Source of the DNA: Chroococcidiopsidaceae cyanobacterium YX2bin18
Lineage (GTDB): Bacteria > Cyanobacteriota > Cyanobacteriia > Cyanobacteriales > Chroococcidiopsidaceae
NCBI GenBank assembly: GCA_030446505.1
Contig: JAUJND010000038.1
Span: 1 to 35,768, forward strand
Length of the DNA stretch: 35,768 bases
Direction: 5' to 3'
The notes below the pieces were generated by a model. It saw only the letters and a list, made by a program, of their open reading frames with translations, searched no databases and had not been told where the DNA came from. Position 1 is the first letter of the stretch. Each line of letters starts with the position of its first letter. This document shows, in pieces, positions 1 to 9,607 of this stretch. A program made the translations under genes and the position numbers.

Positions 1-756
1 AAGTTTAGCGCCTAGCGTATAAGTGACGTAAGCCTTTATGGTATCTGTACCGTCAATGAGGATCTCTACAATCAAGTCATGAATTGTAGGTTCGCCGTAG
101 TAACCAACATCGTAAGTGTCGTTGCCAACTCCCCCAACCAGAGTGTCATTGCCATAAGACTCATAAAGAAGATCATTGCCAGCTTCACCAAATATACTAT
201 CGTCACCGCCATAGCCAATTAACTGGTCATCTCCATCACCGCCGTTGATGGTGTTGTTGGCAATATTACCGGTCATAAAGTTGTTGAGGGTGTTGCCCGT
301 GCCATTAATCGCGCTATCACCTTCAAGGTTCAGGTACTCAAAGTTAGCCCCCAACGTCCAAGTCGAAGAAGATTTAACCGTATCGATGCCTGCACCCACC
401 GCCTCGTTCACTGTAGGCGCAGCGGGATCAAAGCCATTTTCATAAACCTCGACAATGTAGGTATCATTGCCCGCACCCCCTTCAAGAATATCGCCACCGT
501 GCCAACCAGTGGCAATGAGGGTGTCATCTCCATCCTCGCCGTATAGCCTATCTAGTTGACCATAATGGTCGTTACCGCCAAATAATGTATCGTTGCCGCT
601 ATCACCGTGTAAAGTGTCATAGCCACTACTACCATCTAGGTAGTCATCGCCCGCTAAACCATATACTAGGTCATTTTCATAAGTCGTTTGAAAATTAGGA
701 TCTGGATTAGTAGGAGTCAGACTGTCGTTTAAAGCGGTGCCTCTAATATATGCCAT
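1..756 (-). CDS. RTX (hemolysin-type) calcium-binding protein, 3' end outside window
   Basis: The minus-strand frame is open from the ATG at 756 to the window edge (252 codons, no stop), so only the N-terminal part is present. The translation starts [13 protein letters not shown] and carries repeated GGxGxDxLx nonapeptides, for example [32 protein letters not shown] and [15 protein letters not shown], then a second block with [16 protein letters not shown]. In this family such repeats form calcium-binding parallel beta rolls in proteins exported by type I secretion. There is no N-terminal signal peptide, which fits a C-terminal secretion signal beyond the edge. A Shine-Dalgarno-like AAGGA lies about 9 nt before the ATG. 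The substrate or activity cannot be inferred: RTX repeats occur in S-layer, adhesin, lipase and protease proteins, and no catalytic domain is visible here. Confidence 0.8.
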   Translation of the reverse strand, partial: MAYIRGTALNDSLTPTNPDPNFQTTYENDLVYGLAGDDYLDGSSGYDTLHGDSGNDTLFGGNDHYGQLDRLYGEDGDDTLIATGWHGGDILEGGAGNDTYIVEVYENGFDPAAPTVNEAVGAGIDTVKSSSTWTLGANFEYLNLEGDSAINGTGNTLNNFMTGNIANNTINGGDGDDQLIGYGGDDSIFGEAGNDLLYESYGNDTLVGGVGNDTYDVGYYGEPTIHDLIVEILIDGTDTIKAYVTYTLGAKL

Positions 757-1296
757 TTCAGTTTTTCCTTTTGCAAAGTAAATGCCCCCTCATAAATTTC
801 TAGAGAGGTGTTGCACGGTAATTTTTGTACTTGAATTCCTTTGTCTTGGTAGGGATTTGCCTAAACTTTTAAAGTCTATGTGCTTATTGAAACTCCAGCA
901 ATGCGAAATGTAAATTTATTCCATCTCAACCTGCTGGGTGCGGGAATCTTAAGAAACCTTTAATATTTAACCTTCTTAAGAATGAGATTAGGAGAGGCTT
1001 GCTCTACCTTTAGAAGTAATTAAACACTAACTCAAAAGTTATTGCAAGTATAAAAAGTTATTTGTTTAGCTTAGTAGATATTATTAAAGCTATTAAATAC
1101 CTAGCCTGTAGTATAAATACTTGCATTACCTGTTTTATGCAAATGTCTGTATAAAAGTTAATGTTTAAAGAAAACTCAAATAAAATTTAACCCTAAGTTA
1201 TAGATAGTCCTTAATAATATGAGTTCGTAGTAATTCGTTTATATACCTGCTATAGCAAAAGCAGTTATAGATGTTAAATATGAAAATTACCTGCAA
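757..1296. other. AT-rich intergenic region upstream of the RTX gene
   Basis: This 540-bp stretch holds no convincing gene. It should contain the promoter of the RTX gene and the 3' flank of the PBP gene. The only structure I noticed is a perfect 9-bp inverted repeat, TCTTAAGAA at 947-955 and TTCTTAAGA at 973-981, with a 17-nt loop. It could be a hairpin or a regulator site. No T-tract follows it, so it is not a clear terminator. Confidence 0.4.
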
Positions 1297-3594
1297 CTAT
1301 TGGACTTGGCTCATATAGTTAGCCCATAGTCGAGCAGCTTGAGCGCTACTGCCAGATGTGGGTGAATTATTATCGTTTCCTAACCAAACCCCAGTGACTA
1401 TTTGCCGACTGGGAATAAAGCCAATAAACCACAGGTCGACATTGTTGTTGGTGGTGCCAGTTTTACCAGCTTCCTCCCCAAGTCCGATAGAAGCGCTGCG
1501 ACCAGTACCACGCGCAACGACACCCCGCAGCATCCCAGTCATTACTTCTGCCACATCAGGTCGTATCGCCTGTACCTTGGAACCAGAACTTTGATCAAAT
1601 GAGTAGATGACGCGACAGGTTTTCAGGTTTTGGTGTGAAACGGAGCGATCGCCGTTAGGTGACTTGCCGCAATCACTACTGTCCAGAATCCGACTAATTA
1701 GATGCGGTCGATTCCATACACCATTATTAGCGATCGCGCCAAACGCACCAGTCATCTCCAACACGCTAGTTTCACTTTGACCCAGCACCAAGCCAGGCAC
1801 AGGATTAAGCGGCGACTCAATTCCAAGTTTACGAGCCATCCGCACTACACTATCTAGCCCTACATCCTGAGCAACCCGCAACGCGATCGCATTTTCAGAA
1901 AGCGCAATACCAGTGTACATATCTGCACTTCCACCAGTGCGTTCACAACCACGATACGGTTGACCTCTCCAAGTTAGAGGCGCACAGGAATATATTTTTC
2001 CTGGTGAAATGCCTAAATCAACAGCAGCAGTGTAAGTAAACAGCTTAAAAGTTGAACCTGGTTGTCGCTTCGCTTGAGTAGCACGATTAAATTGACTATT
2101 TTTGTAATCAGTACCACCTGTAAGCGCTATACCTCCACCAGTACTAGAATCAAGGGTGACAACTGCACCTTGGGAAAAGTTATAACTTCCGCCAGTATTG
2201 CTGACAGTATTACGCAAAGCTGCTTCTGCCTGCGCTTGTGCTTGGGGATCTAGCTGAGTTTCAACGATAAAGTTACCTTCTCTTGCTAGCTGTTCCCCCA
2301 AGAGGTATTCGAGTTCCTGAAATACATAACTATAAAAATAGGGGGCAATCGTATTTGCTTGCTCTTCACAGACTTTGCGACTGACTTCAATTGGCGATCG
2401 CCTGGCTCGGTTTGCTTCCTCAAGTTTTACCTTGCCTTGAGCCAACATTCGTTTAATTACGCGATCGCGGTATGTAATCGCTCGTTGACGACTCGGCTCG
2501 TCTCCACAAAAATTGAAAGCGTTGGGAGCTGGCAGAATTCCTACTAATGTCGCGGCTTCTGAAAGCGTTAAATCTTTAGCTGACTTTTCAAAGTAATACC
2601 GTGAAGCATCCTCAAAACCAGATGTGTCTCCACCCACGTAGATGCGATTTAAGTATGTCAGCAATAGAAAATTCTTACTGTAAAAAGTTTCTAACTTCAG
2701 TGCGACCACCATTTCCCGTAATTTACGCGCTGCCGAATCTTCTGCTCCTACATAGTCTCGGAACAAACTCCGGGCAACCTGCTGCGTCACCGTACTTGCC
2801 CCTTCTTTGAACCCACCGCCGCGCAAATTCACCACTACAGCGCGTAAAATGCCAATTGGGTCAACCCCCAAGTGCCAGTAAAAGCGGCTGTCCTCAGAGG
2901 CAACCACAGCTTTTGACAGGTAAGGAGAAAACTCTGATAACTGCTTCATGTCTACGTGAGCTGTAGTGCGTGGCTGACGTAAAGGCGTTTCTCCGTCACG
3001 GGCGTAAACAATTACTGGTCCTTGAGAAGATGTAGGTAAAGGCCACGCCGAGAATTTGAACCACTCAATGCCAATACCCAACGCCAGCAATGCAGTAACC
3101 CCCCCAATGCCATAAGCGCTCCAGCTGGCGGCTCGAACGTACAAAGGAGGTGGATCGACATATTGCAGCCGCACAGCAGCGGCGAGTTCCGGTGGACCAA
3201 GGGTAAAAACATCACCGTGGCGCAATTCTCCAGTAGTAATCCGTCGCTTGCGACGATAGATCCCGTTGGTGGAGTTTTCATCTTTGAGAATAAAGCGCGT
3301 CCGTCCTTGACTTACATCCCGCGACACCGAAAGGTGAATTTGACTCACGACTGGGTTGCGGACGACAATATCGCAGGATTTAGAGCTACGACCTAATAAA
3401 TAGCGATCGCCCAATAAGGGATAAACCTCAGCTTTATCTGCTCCTGCATCTTGCACCCACAGTTCTGGTACTCTGGCGTTCGGCTTGAGTGCCAGCTTGG
3501 AAAAATCAACCCTAGCTTGGATCGTTTGTACTGCTTGGGTCACCTGACCTAGCAACGTTTGAGGCTTCTTTTGGTGAGGCTGGGGAGAACTCAT
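1297..3594 (-). CDS. FHA domain-containing class A penicillin-binding protein (PBP1-type)
   Basis: 765-aa bifunctional peptidoglycan synthase: it polymerises glycan strands and cross-links peptides at the outer face of the plasma membrane. A cytoplasmic FHA domain lies at about residues 64-135 (GRS near 68-70, SxxH-like SQIH near 84-87, NSTNG at 107-111). One membrane helix follows at about 158-178. The glycosyltransferase (GT51) domain has EDSRFYWHLGVD from 234, where Glu234 is the likely catalytic residue, and TVTQQ at 268-272. The transpeptidase domain has S514-T-F-K517, SEN at 566-568 and KTGT at 711-714, so all catalytic motifs are present. The gene is uninterrupted. FHA domains bind phosphothreonine, so control by a Ser/Thr kinase is an inference. 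The ATG at 3594 has only a weak ribosome-binding site. The neighbours are unrelated, so it is probably transcribed alone. Confidence 0.93.
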   Translation of the reverse strand: MSSPQPHQKKPQTLLGQVTQAVQTIQARVDFSKLALKPNARVPELWVQDAGADKAEVYPLLGDRYLLGRSSKSCDIVVRNPVVSQIHLSVSRDVSQGRTRFILKDENSTNGIYRRKRRITTGELRHGDVFTLGPPELAAAVRLQYVDPPPLYVRAASWSAYGIGGVTALLALGIGIEWFKFSAWPLPTSSQGPVIVYARDGETPLRQPRTTAHVDMKQLSEFSPYLSKAVVASEDSRFYWHLGVDPIGILRAVVVNLRGGGFKEGASTVTQQVARSLFRDYVGAEDSAARKLREMVVALKLETFYSKNFLLLTYLNRIYVGGDTSGFEDASRYYFEKSAKDLTLSEAATLVGILPAPNAFNFCGDEPSRQRAITYRDRVIKRMLAQGKVKLEEANRARRSPIEVSRKVCEEQANTIAPYFYSYVFQELEYLLGEQLAREGNFIVETQLDPQAQAQAEAALRNTVSNTGGSYNFSQGAVVTLDSSTGGGIALTGGTDYKNSQFNRATQAKRQPGSTFKLFTYTAAVDLGISPGKIYSCAPLTWRGQPYRGCERTGGSADMYTGIALSENAIALRVAQDVGLDSVVRMARKLGIESPLNPVPGLVLGQSETSVLEMTGAFGAIANNGVWNRPHLISRILDSSDCGKSPNGDRSVSHQNLKTCRVIYSFDQSSGSKVQAIRPDVAEVMTGMLRGVVARGTGRSASIGLGEEAGKTGTTNNNVDLWFIGFIPSRQIVTGVWLGNDNNSPTSGSSAQAARLWANYMSQVQ

Positions 3595-3981
3595 GGTCTA
3601 TTCACAGTACCAGTGTTGCAGAAGAATAGAGTTTTTCACACATTCAGACTTGTTGTACTGGAATTATTTTACTCTCAAGCTTGAAAAGCAGTTGTTGATT
3701 CAAATTCGGTAATCGAGAGCGATGCCGTTAAGTCAAGCAATAATTTTGTGTTTTATAAGCTAAAGACTTGTCCGCAATTACTGTTCTTTCTCTAACATGA
3801 ACATTATTTATGTAAAATAATTTCTAGACGACAAAATCATCTTTCTAGTTCCTAAAATAATCTTGATTAATTTATAAAGTTACATCCATGTAAAACATAA
3901 TTACATATCCTCACCAAGATAGATTCTTGACATCTGTTCATTTGATTTAATGAGCGGATAATTCGATTGAGGTTAACTATT
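3595..3981. promoter_or_regulatory. Divergent intergenic region between the PBP and repeat-protein genes
   Basis: About 390 bp of AT-rich sequence that must hold both divergent promoters. An inverted repeat TTACAT-CC-ATGTAA lies at 3880-3893, with a further TTACAT at 3901-3906. A possible promoter of the repeat gene is TTGACA at 3927-3932 with TAATGA at 3948-3953, but the 15-bp spacer is short. No gene was recognised. The regulator is unknown. Confidence 0.3.
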
Positions 3982-5040
3982 GTGAAAATAAAATTTCTCA
4001 GCATAATTGGGGCAGCCTTTGCTTTAACAATAACTAGCAGTGTTGCTGTTGCCCAATCAACTAATGAAAGCTCAGGAGAAATCAAGCTTTCCAATGAAGG
4101 TAAGAAAATTTTGTGTGAGCGTTTCCCGCTAAATTCTCGCTGCTCTGGTAGCGCGGATGCTGGTACTACACCTAGCGGCACAAGCGGTTCCACTACTACA
4201 ACTACACCGGGGGCAACGACGCCTGGTAGTACCTCTCCTGACGGCGCAACACCTCCCGCAGGCACAGTCCCTGATGGCGCAGTTGATAGCCCCTCTCCTG
4301 ACGAAATTGAATCACGCCCGCCACAAGATGGTAGCACTTCGCCTGATGGCACTACGACTACACCAGGCACAATGACTCCTGGTAGCACTTCCCCTGACGG
4401 CACAATGAATATGCCAGGCACAATGACTCCTGGTAGCACCTCGCCTGATGGCACTACGACTACACCAGGCACAATGACTCCTGGTAGCACTTCGCCTGAC
4501 GGCACAATGAATATGCCAGGTACAATGACTCCTGGTAGCACCTCGCCTGACGGCGCAACGCCTCCCGCAGGCACAGTCCCTGATGGCGCAGTTGATAGCC
4601 CCTCTCCTGACGAGATTGAATCACGCCCGCCACAAGATGGTAGCACCACTCCTAGCGGCACAACTGAATCAGGAACTGATGGTAGCTCTACCCCTGACGG
4701 CACAACTGGATCTGGACCTGGCTCAAGCACTGGACCTGATGGCACAAGTGGTGCTGGTGGTCCGTCTGGCGGCGGTACACGGTCGAATACTGGAACTACC
4801 GATGGTACATCTCCTGGCAGCATGACTCAACCTGATGCAGGTACTGGTACCAACAACACAAGCGGTTCCGAAAGCTCAACTGATGGTAGCTCTACCCCTG
4901 ACGGCACAACTGGATCTGGACCTGGCTCAAGCACTGGACCTGATGGCACAAGTGGTGCTGGTGGTCCGTCTGGCGGCGGTACACGGTCGAATACTGGAAC
5001 CACCGATGGGTACATCTCCTGGCAGCATGACTCAACCTGA
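3982..5040 (+). CDS. Secreted Pro/Ser/Thr/Gly-rich repeat protein, frameshifted near its 3' end
   Basis: I place the start at GTG 3982 because GAGG at 3969-3972 is well spaced from it; a TTG at 3967 is the alternative. The N-terminus MKIKFLSIIGAAFALTIT leads into a typical signal peptide ending AVAQ, so export is likely. After a short segment with two Cys (LCERFP, SRCSG), the rest is low-complexity: 17-residue units such as GTMTPGSTSPDGTMNMP, then SGPGSSTGPDGTSGAGG blocks. No catalytic domain is seen; a wall- or sheath-associated spacer is a guess. The stop at 5040 follows an extra G at 5008-5010. Without that G the frame continues as GTSPGSMTQPDAGTGSSSES and ends at the stop at 5102-5104. 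A long antisense frame over the same bases is a by-product of the repeat composition. Confidence 0.65.
   Translation: MKIKFLSIIGAAFALTITSSVAVAQSTNESSGEIKLSNEGKKILCERFPLNSRCSGSADAGTTPSGTSGSTTTTTPGATTPGSTSPDGATPPAGTVPDGAVDSPSPDEIESRPPQDGSTSPDGTTTTPGTMTPGSTSPDGTMNMPGTMTPGSTSPDGTTTTPGTMTPGSTSPDGTMNMPGTMTPGSTSPDGATPPAGTVPDGAVDSPSPDEIESRPPQDGSTTPSGTTESGTDGSSTPDGTTGSGPGSSTGPDGTSGAGGPSGGGTRSNTGTTDGTSPGSMTQPDAGTGTNNTSGSESSTDGSSTPDGTTGSGPGSSTGPDGTSGAGGPSGGGTRSNTGTTDGYISWQHDST
4243..4646 (+). repeat. Direct repeat pair (about 95 bp), 309 bp apart
   Basis: Copies at 4243-4337 and 4552-4646 differ at about two positions and encode the same block (GATPPAGTVPDGAVDSPSPD, then EIESRPPQDGS). They flank the 51-bp tandem units. 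The 309-bp offset is 103 codons and so is in frame. Confidence 0.85.
4330..4560 (+). repeat. Tandem 51-bp coding repeats
   Basis: Units start at 4366, 4417, 4468 and 4519, with a partial unit before 4366. Each encodes 17 residues alternating between GTMTPGSTSPDGTMNMP and the same frame with TTTTP at the end. The exact 51-bp spacing keeps the reading frame, so copy-number change would lengthen or shorten the protein without breaking it. Confidence 0.85.
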
Positions 5041-5052
5041 TGCAGGTACTGG
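4678..5052 (+). repeat. Direct repeat pair (about 170 bp), 204 bp apart
   Basis: Copies at 4678-4847 and 4882-5052 are nearly identical. I see one substitution (ACT/ACC before the GAT codon) and one extra G in the second copy (GGG at 5008-5010 against GG at 4804-4805). The first copy therefore shows directly that the second has a one-base insertion. Confidence 0.88.
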
Positions 5053-5214
5053 CAGTAGTTCCGAAAGTCCAACTGGTGGTGGTACACAGTCGAGTCCACA
5101 GTAACTAAGGATTATTTTTGCTCAGATAAACAAATAGCGTAAAGTCTATCTAGATAAAACTGGGCAATTCCTCCAAAACAGACTCAATTTGCTATTAAAA
5201 GCAGTCAAGCTACT

Positions 5215-5243
5215 AAATGGGGTAATACTACCCCATTTTTTTG
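5215..5243 (+). terminator. Rho-independent terminator after the repeat-protein gene
   Basis: Perfect 8-bp stem AAATGGGG (5215-5222) / CCCCATTT (5231-5238) with an 8-nt loop, running into a T-tract to 5242. It lies about 110 bp after the repeat-protein gene. The last bases of the opposing lspA relic overlap it, because its original stop is CTA at 5228-5230. Confidence 0.85.
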
Positions 5244-5774
5244 TTTATGAAATTAGCTAAAAAATAAATTCCGTTGAGTGTTTCAATCACCGTTACTAAA
5301 CTGACTTTACCTTGCTCTACGACTGAAGGTGCATGATGAAAAGTGGCAATTAATAGGCAGACAATGCCGATATTAATAAACACATCTGCCAAATTAAACA
5401 CGGGAAATTGAATTAGCCGAAAGTCTAAAAAATCAACGACGCTACCAGCAACAAATCGATCAATACCATTTCCTAGCGCTCTCCTCCAAGATTAAGCCAT
5501 AGCCCAACTGTTCAAAAGTGTTTAGCACTCCTCCGAACCAGGCAAGTGCCATCAAACAAACTTACTAGCAAGGACAACCAGCGCAACCACTCAACCTGTC
5601 CGCTAAACAGACTAAAAGCCGCACCAGTATTTGTAATATAAGTAAGGTGAAATACCCCCAGCAATAAAGGCTGTGTTTCTGTCAGATTGAAGTTTTGCAC
5701 TACCCAGTATTTAGTGAGCTGATTCTACGACCAAACTAATTATGGCAGCGACCCAAAAAAAGGCGATTTTTCAT
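5228..5774 (-). pseudogene. lspA: Lipoprotein signal peptidase LspA, frameshifted
   Basis: Relic of signal peptidase II, the membrane aspartyl protease that removes prolipoprotein signal peptides. From the ATG at 5774 the frames piece together as MKNRLF.WVAAIISLVV, DQLTKYWVVQNFNLTETQPL, the catalytic-region motif LTYITNTGAAFSLF, LMALAWFGGVLNTFEQLGYG, then [31 protein letters not shown] and a normal stop at 5228. Both catalytic-Asp regions (GNGIDR and NLADV) survive, but in different frames. At least four indels interrupt the gene: an extra T in a T7 run near 5755-5761, an extra A before DQLTK, one after LLVSL, and a net +1 before LGNG. Very few amino-acid changes are apparent between breaks. 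It sits next to bioY, a common cyanobacterial neighbour. Confidence 0.85.
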
Positions 5775-5863
5775 ATGCAAGGAAATTATTTAGGAGTCGT
5801 AGTCAGTTAATATCTAACAGCGGACAACTCTCAAAAAAAATTACAAATTTAACTAATAAAACA

Positions 5864-6435
5864 TTAAGTGTCGTAGACCATAGCTAAAGCTGTTACAACA
5901 CAAACGACAGCCAGTTGTCCTGGAAGCGGATAAGATGGAATACTTAAGAGTAGCTTGCAGTAGAGGCAGTGCTTGTGAACCCGCCCAGTTGAAAGTTTGG
6001 GTTAAAACTAAATAAGTTATACCAGTAAGGTGAACTGTCAATAAACCAGAGATACAACTAAAGGACAGAGACTCTAATTTTGGGAAGACTTGAAAGGCAA
6101 GGAAGCCACAAACCCAAGCCCCAGGAACAAAGCCTAATAGATAGCTAAAGTAAGGCTGTTTAAGATACTCAATCCCACCGCCTTGGGCAAATGGGAAACC
6201 AGGTTAAGCCGAGAACTAAATATGCGATTTGAGATAGCGCACCAGCATTTCTACCTCCTAAACAGCCTACCAATAGTACTGCACCAATTTGATATGTGAC
6301 ACCTAAAGATAGAGTCTGAATTCCATCATGACTCCAATTCCAAGGTGAACTAGTGACATATACTTCGACGAAAGTACCACTAATAGTTAGGAGTAAACCT
6401 ATTAAAGACCAGAGCAGTTGATTGGAAGCAGACAC
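5864..6435 (-). pseudogene. bioY: Biotin transporter substrate-binding protein BioY, frameshifted
   Basis: BioY is the membrane S-component of the ECF-type biotin importer. The GTG at 6435 opens with SASNQLLWSLIGLLLTISGT, followed by LGVTYQIGAVLLVGCLGGRN and AGALSQIAYLVLGLTWFPI. The frame then shifts near 6180-6195 and continues as FAQGGGIEYLKQPYFSYLLG, FVPGAWVCGFLAF and LTVHLTGITYLVLTQTFNW. A second shift near 5940 is needed to reach PLPGQLAVVCVVTALAMVYD and the stop at 5864-5866. Two indels therefore split an otherwise complete, well-preserved gene of about 190 codons. It lies 89 bp upstream of lspA on the same strand and probably formed an operon with it. Confidence 0.82.
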
Positions 6436-6673
6436 GAGATTTTAGGGCTAAGGGGTTGAATTTTGGAGATTAGACTAGGATCTATCTTCTAAAGTCATCA
6501 CATTGTGTCACTCAATACCCTACACCTAACAGGGTTAATATTTACTCCGAACTAATAATTACTAATTATTTGCTCACGTTTCAGAGAAAGACTGATCGGA
6601 GAGTAAGCCTTGTTATCTGTTTTTAAAGCTCAAGGTAATCAGCTAAGAAAAATAACTGAGCCCCTCCCCCTTT
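6436..6673. other. Intergenic region between bioY and the pst promoter
   Basis: No gene recognised. In particular, no phosphate-binding protein gene (pstS) or clear remnant of one precedes pstC here. The region should contain the promoter of bioY-lspA. Confidence 0.4.
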
Positions 6674-6706
6674 GTTAACCTTGCCTTTACCTGTGGCTTG
6701 TATAAT
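6674..6706 (+). promoter_or_regulatory. Candidate Pho box and -10 element of pstC
   Basis: Two octamers in 11-bp register, GTTAACCT (6674-6681) and CTTTACCT (6685-6692), each match 7 of 8 positions of the cyanobacterial Pho-box repeat YTTAAYYW. A third position at 6696-6703 matches poorly. A perfect TATAAT lies at 6701-6706, 8 nt after the second repeat. This is where a PhoB-type activator (SphR in cyanobacteria) would replace a -35 element. It lies about 95 bp before pstC, so phosphate-starvation control is the natural inference. Confidence 0.6.
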
Positions 6707-6800
6707 TTTGTTGCTTATAAATATTCCGTTAATAGGCGTTCACCATTTCTAAAATAGTGTCTGCTGTAATAGGCAGTGCTCATCTCAGGTTTGATTAATT

Positions 6801-7751
6801 ATGAGTTCACCTGCCATCAACACACAAAGCGGAATTCAGCCGCGATCGCGCTGGTCACGCACACTGGATCAAAGTTTTATCTGGCTGACGCGGCTGTTTG
6901 CGCTGGCAGTTGCTGGTACTTTAATTTGGATAGCTATCGAGGTAGCAATTGAAGCTACGCCAGCAATTAGGCAGTTTGGGTTCAATTTTTTAACTACAAC
7001 TGCCTGGAATCCAGTTGCCGACCAGTATGGCGCACTACCGATGATTTATGGAACAATAGTCACCTCGGCGATCGCCTTGCTTATTGCTGTTCCTGTCGGT
7101 TTAGGAGTGTCGGTCTTTTTAAGTGAAGACTATTTGCCACCAAAAATTCAATTAGCATTTGTTTTCCTAGTTGAACTCTTAGCAGCGATTCCCAGCGTCG
7201 TGTATGGCTTATGGGGCATCTTTGTTTTAATTCCGATTTTAAGAGGCGTGGGACAAGGACTTAATACTTATTTTGGTTGGCTGCCAATTTTTAGTACACC
7301 ACCAGTAGGACCTGGAATGTTCCCAGCAGGTGTTATTTTATCAATCATGATTCTGCCAACGATCGCCGCAATCTCCCGTGATGCTTTAATTTCTTTACCA
7401 TCAGATTTGCGACAGGCAGCAGTAGGGTTGGGGGCAACTCGCTGGGAAACGATTCTTAAAATACTACTACCAGCAGCATTCTCTGGCATTGTCGGCGCTG
7501 TGATGTTAGCTCTTGGTCGCGCTATCGGTGAAACTATGGCTGTGACAATGGTAATTGGCAACTCTAACAATATCAGTCCCTCAATTTTTGCTCCGGCAAA
7601 TACAATTCCCTCACTGCTAGCAAATCAATTTGCCGAAGCGAGTGGGATTCAAGTTGCGGCATTAATGTATACAGCTTTAATTTTGTTTGCTCTAACGCTT
7701 TTAGTTAATATCCTGGCGCAGTTATTGGTGCAGCGAGTGCAGCGAATATGA
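6801..7751 (+). CDS. pstC: Phosphate ABC transporter permease PstC
   Basis: 316-aa inner-membrane permease subunit of the high-affinity phosphate importer PstSCAB. After a short polar N-terminus the first membrane helix lies at about residues 28-50, followed by an external segment and five further hydrophobic spans. The ABC-permease EAA loop, which docks on the ATPase, is at about 202-230 (DLRQAAVGLGATRWETILK). ALGRAIGETMAVTMVIGN near 237-254 is a PstC hallmark. Length and ends are normal and there is no interruption. The last four bases overlap the ATG of pstA, so the two are translationally coupled. The ATG at 6801 follows a weak ribosome-binding region. The upstream Pho-box candidate suggests induction by phosphate limitation. 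Confidence 0.95.
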   Translation: MSSPAINTQSGIQPRSRWSRTLDQSFIWLTRLFALAVAGTLIWIAIEVAIEATPAIRQFGFNFLTTTAWNPVADQYGALPMIYGTIVTSAIALLIAVPVGLGVSVFLSEDYLPPKIQLAFVFLVELLAAIPSVVYGLWGIFVLIPILRGVGQGLNTYFGWLPIFSTPPVGPGMFPAGVILSIMILPTIAAISRDALISLPSDLRQAAVGLGATRWETILKILLPAAFSGIVGAVMLALGRAIGETMAVTMVIGNSNNISPSIFAPANTIPSLLANQFAEASGIQVAALMYTALILFALTLLVNILAQLLVQRVQRI

Positions 7752-8641
7752 GATCAAATTACCGTCCTGAAGTTGCGGCGACTCCCAGCCTAAAGCGATC
7801 GCCCACGTCTCCCCGGACACTGTTTGGCATCCTAATGACTGGATTAGTCTTTATTTGTGTCGCCCTTGCTCTTTTGCCCTTACTAGCAGTTCTTTTTTAT
7901 GTCATCGTGCAAGGCGTTAGTCGTCTTAATCTGCAAGTATTTCAAGAATTACCGCCACCCCCATTAGTAGAAGGAGGTGGGTTTCGGAATGCGATTGTTG
8001 GCACCTTAATTATGGTGGGGATTGGGGCATTGATAAGCATTCCCTTTGGCGTTTTGGCAGCAATTTATTTATCTGAATTTAGCACTGGAAAAATTGCCAA
8101 ATGGACGCGGTTTGCTACCAATGTTCTGAGTGGAGTTCCCTCAATCATTGTAGGTGTATTTGCCTACGGCGTGATTGTCTTAACAATGAAGACTTACTCG
8201 GCGTGGGCGGGAGGATTTGCTTTATCAATTTTGATGCTGCCGATTATCGTCCGCACCACAGACGAAGCACTACAGTTGGTTCCTCAAGAACTGCGACAAG
8301 CTGCTGTAGGGCTAGGGGCAACTGATTTTCAAACTGTATCTCGTGTAGTATTACCAGCTGCACTACCCGCAATTATTACAGGTACGACACTAGCGATCGC
8401 TCGTGCTGCTGGTGAAACCGCGCCTTTACTATTTACAGCTTTGTTTACCCAGTTTGGCATCAACTGGAGTAGTGGCTTGTTTGAACCAACGGCTTCGCTT
8501 TCCGTTTTGATTTATAACTTTGCCACAGTACCTTTTAAAAATCAGCAGGAACTCGCTTGGGCAGCTTCTTTCATTCTGGTTTTAATGGTTTTAATTACCA
8601 GTGTAATTTCTCGCCTGGCAACGGCTCGTAGAGTATATTAA
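7748..8641 (+). CDS. pstA: Phosphate ABC transporter permease PstA
   Basis: 297-aa partner permease of PstC; the two form the translocation channel for phosphate. The start overlaps the pstC stop (ATGA). A first membrane helix lies at about residues 29-55, and GTLIMVGIGALISIPFGVLA begins the core. The EAA loop ELRQAAVGLGATDFQTVSRV and the PstA signature ARAAGETAPLLFTALF are intact, and the C-terminus SVISRLATARRVY is normal. The reading frame is clean over its whole length, in contrast to the next gene. A 111-bp gap follows before the broken pstB. Without PstB, or another ATPase, this permease pair cannot be energised. Confidence 0.95.
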   Translation: MRSNYRPEVAATPSLKRSPTSPRTLFGILMTGLVFICVALALLPLLAVLFYVIVQGVSRLNLQVFQELPPPPLVEGGGFRNAIVGTLIMVGIGALISIPFGVLAAIYLSEFSTGKIAKWTRFATNVLSGVPSIIVGVFAYGVIVLTMKTYSAWAGGFALSILMLPIIVRTTDEALQLVPQELRQAAVGLGATDFQTVSRVVLPAALPAIITGTTLAIARAAGETAPLLFTALFTQFGINWSSGLFEPTASLSVLIYNFATVPFKNQQELAWAASFILVLMVLITSVISRLATARRVY

Positions 8642-8752
8642 GCAATCGCTATACTCTACCAAAACTAGGGTGCTGTAAATACTACTTTTTAATAACTGCG
8701 CCGGAAAACCGCTTAATAGCCCAATTCTTTGCAAAATTACAACCAGAATTTT

Positions 8753-9554
<802 letters not shown>

Positions 9555-9607
9555 ATATTACAAGCAAAGGGGCATTGAGTGTTGGAAGTGTTTGGGGTCA
9601 CAGAAGA

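Noticed and set aside
245..445. Plus-strand frame opposite the RTX gene
   Set aside because: Antisense to RTX repeats, whose Gly-Asp pattern is clear on the minus strand.
1..756. CRISPR-like periodicity in the RTX region
   Set aside because: The periodicity is 27-nt coding repeats for nonapeptides with variable sequence, not identical repeats with spacers.
3890..3904. Possible NtcA site GTA...TAC
   Set aside because: The spacing is 9 nt, not the required 8, and the flanks do not match.
3867..4823. 318-aa minus-strand frame opposite the repeat protein
   Set aside because: Its Pro/Val/Ser repeats mirror the plus-strand repeats; the plus-strand gene has a signal peptide, a ribosome-binding site and a terminator, and the minus-strand frame has none.
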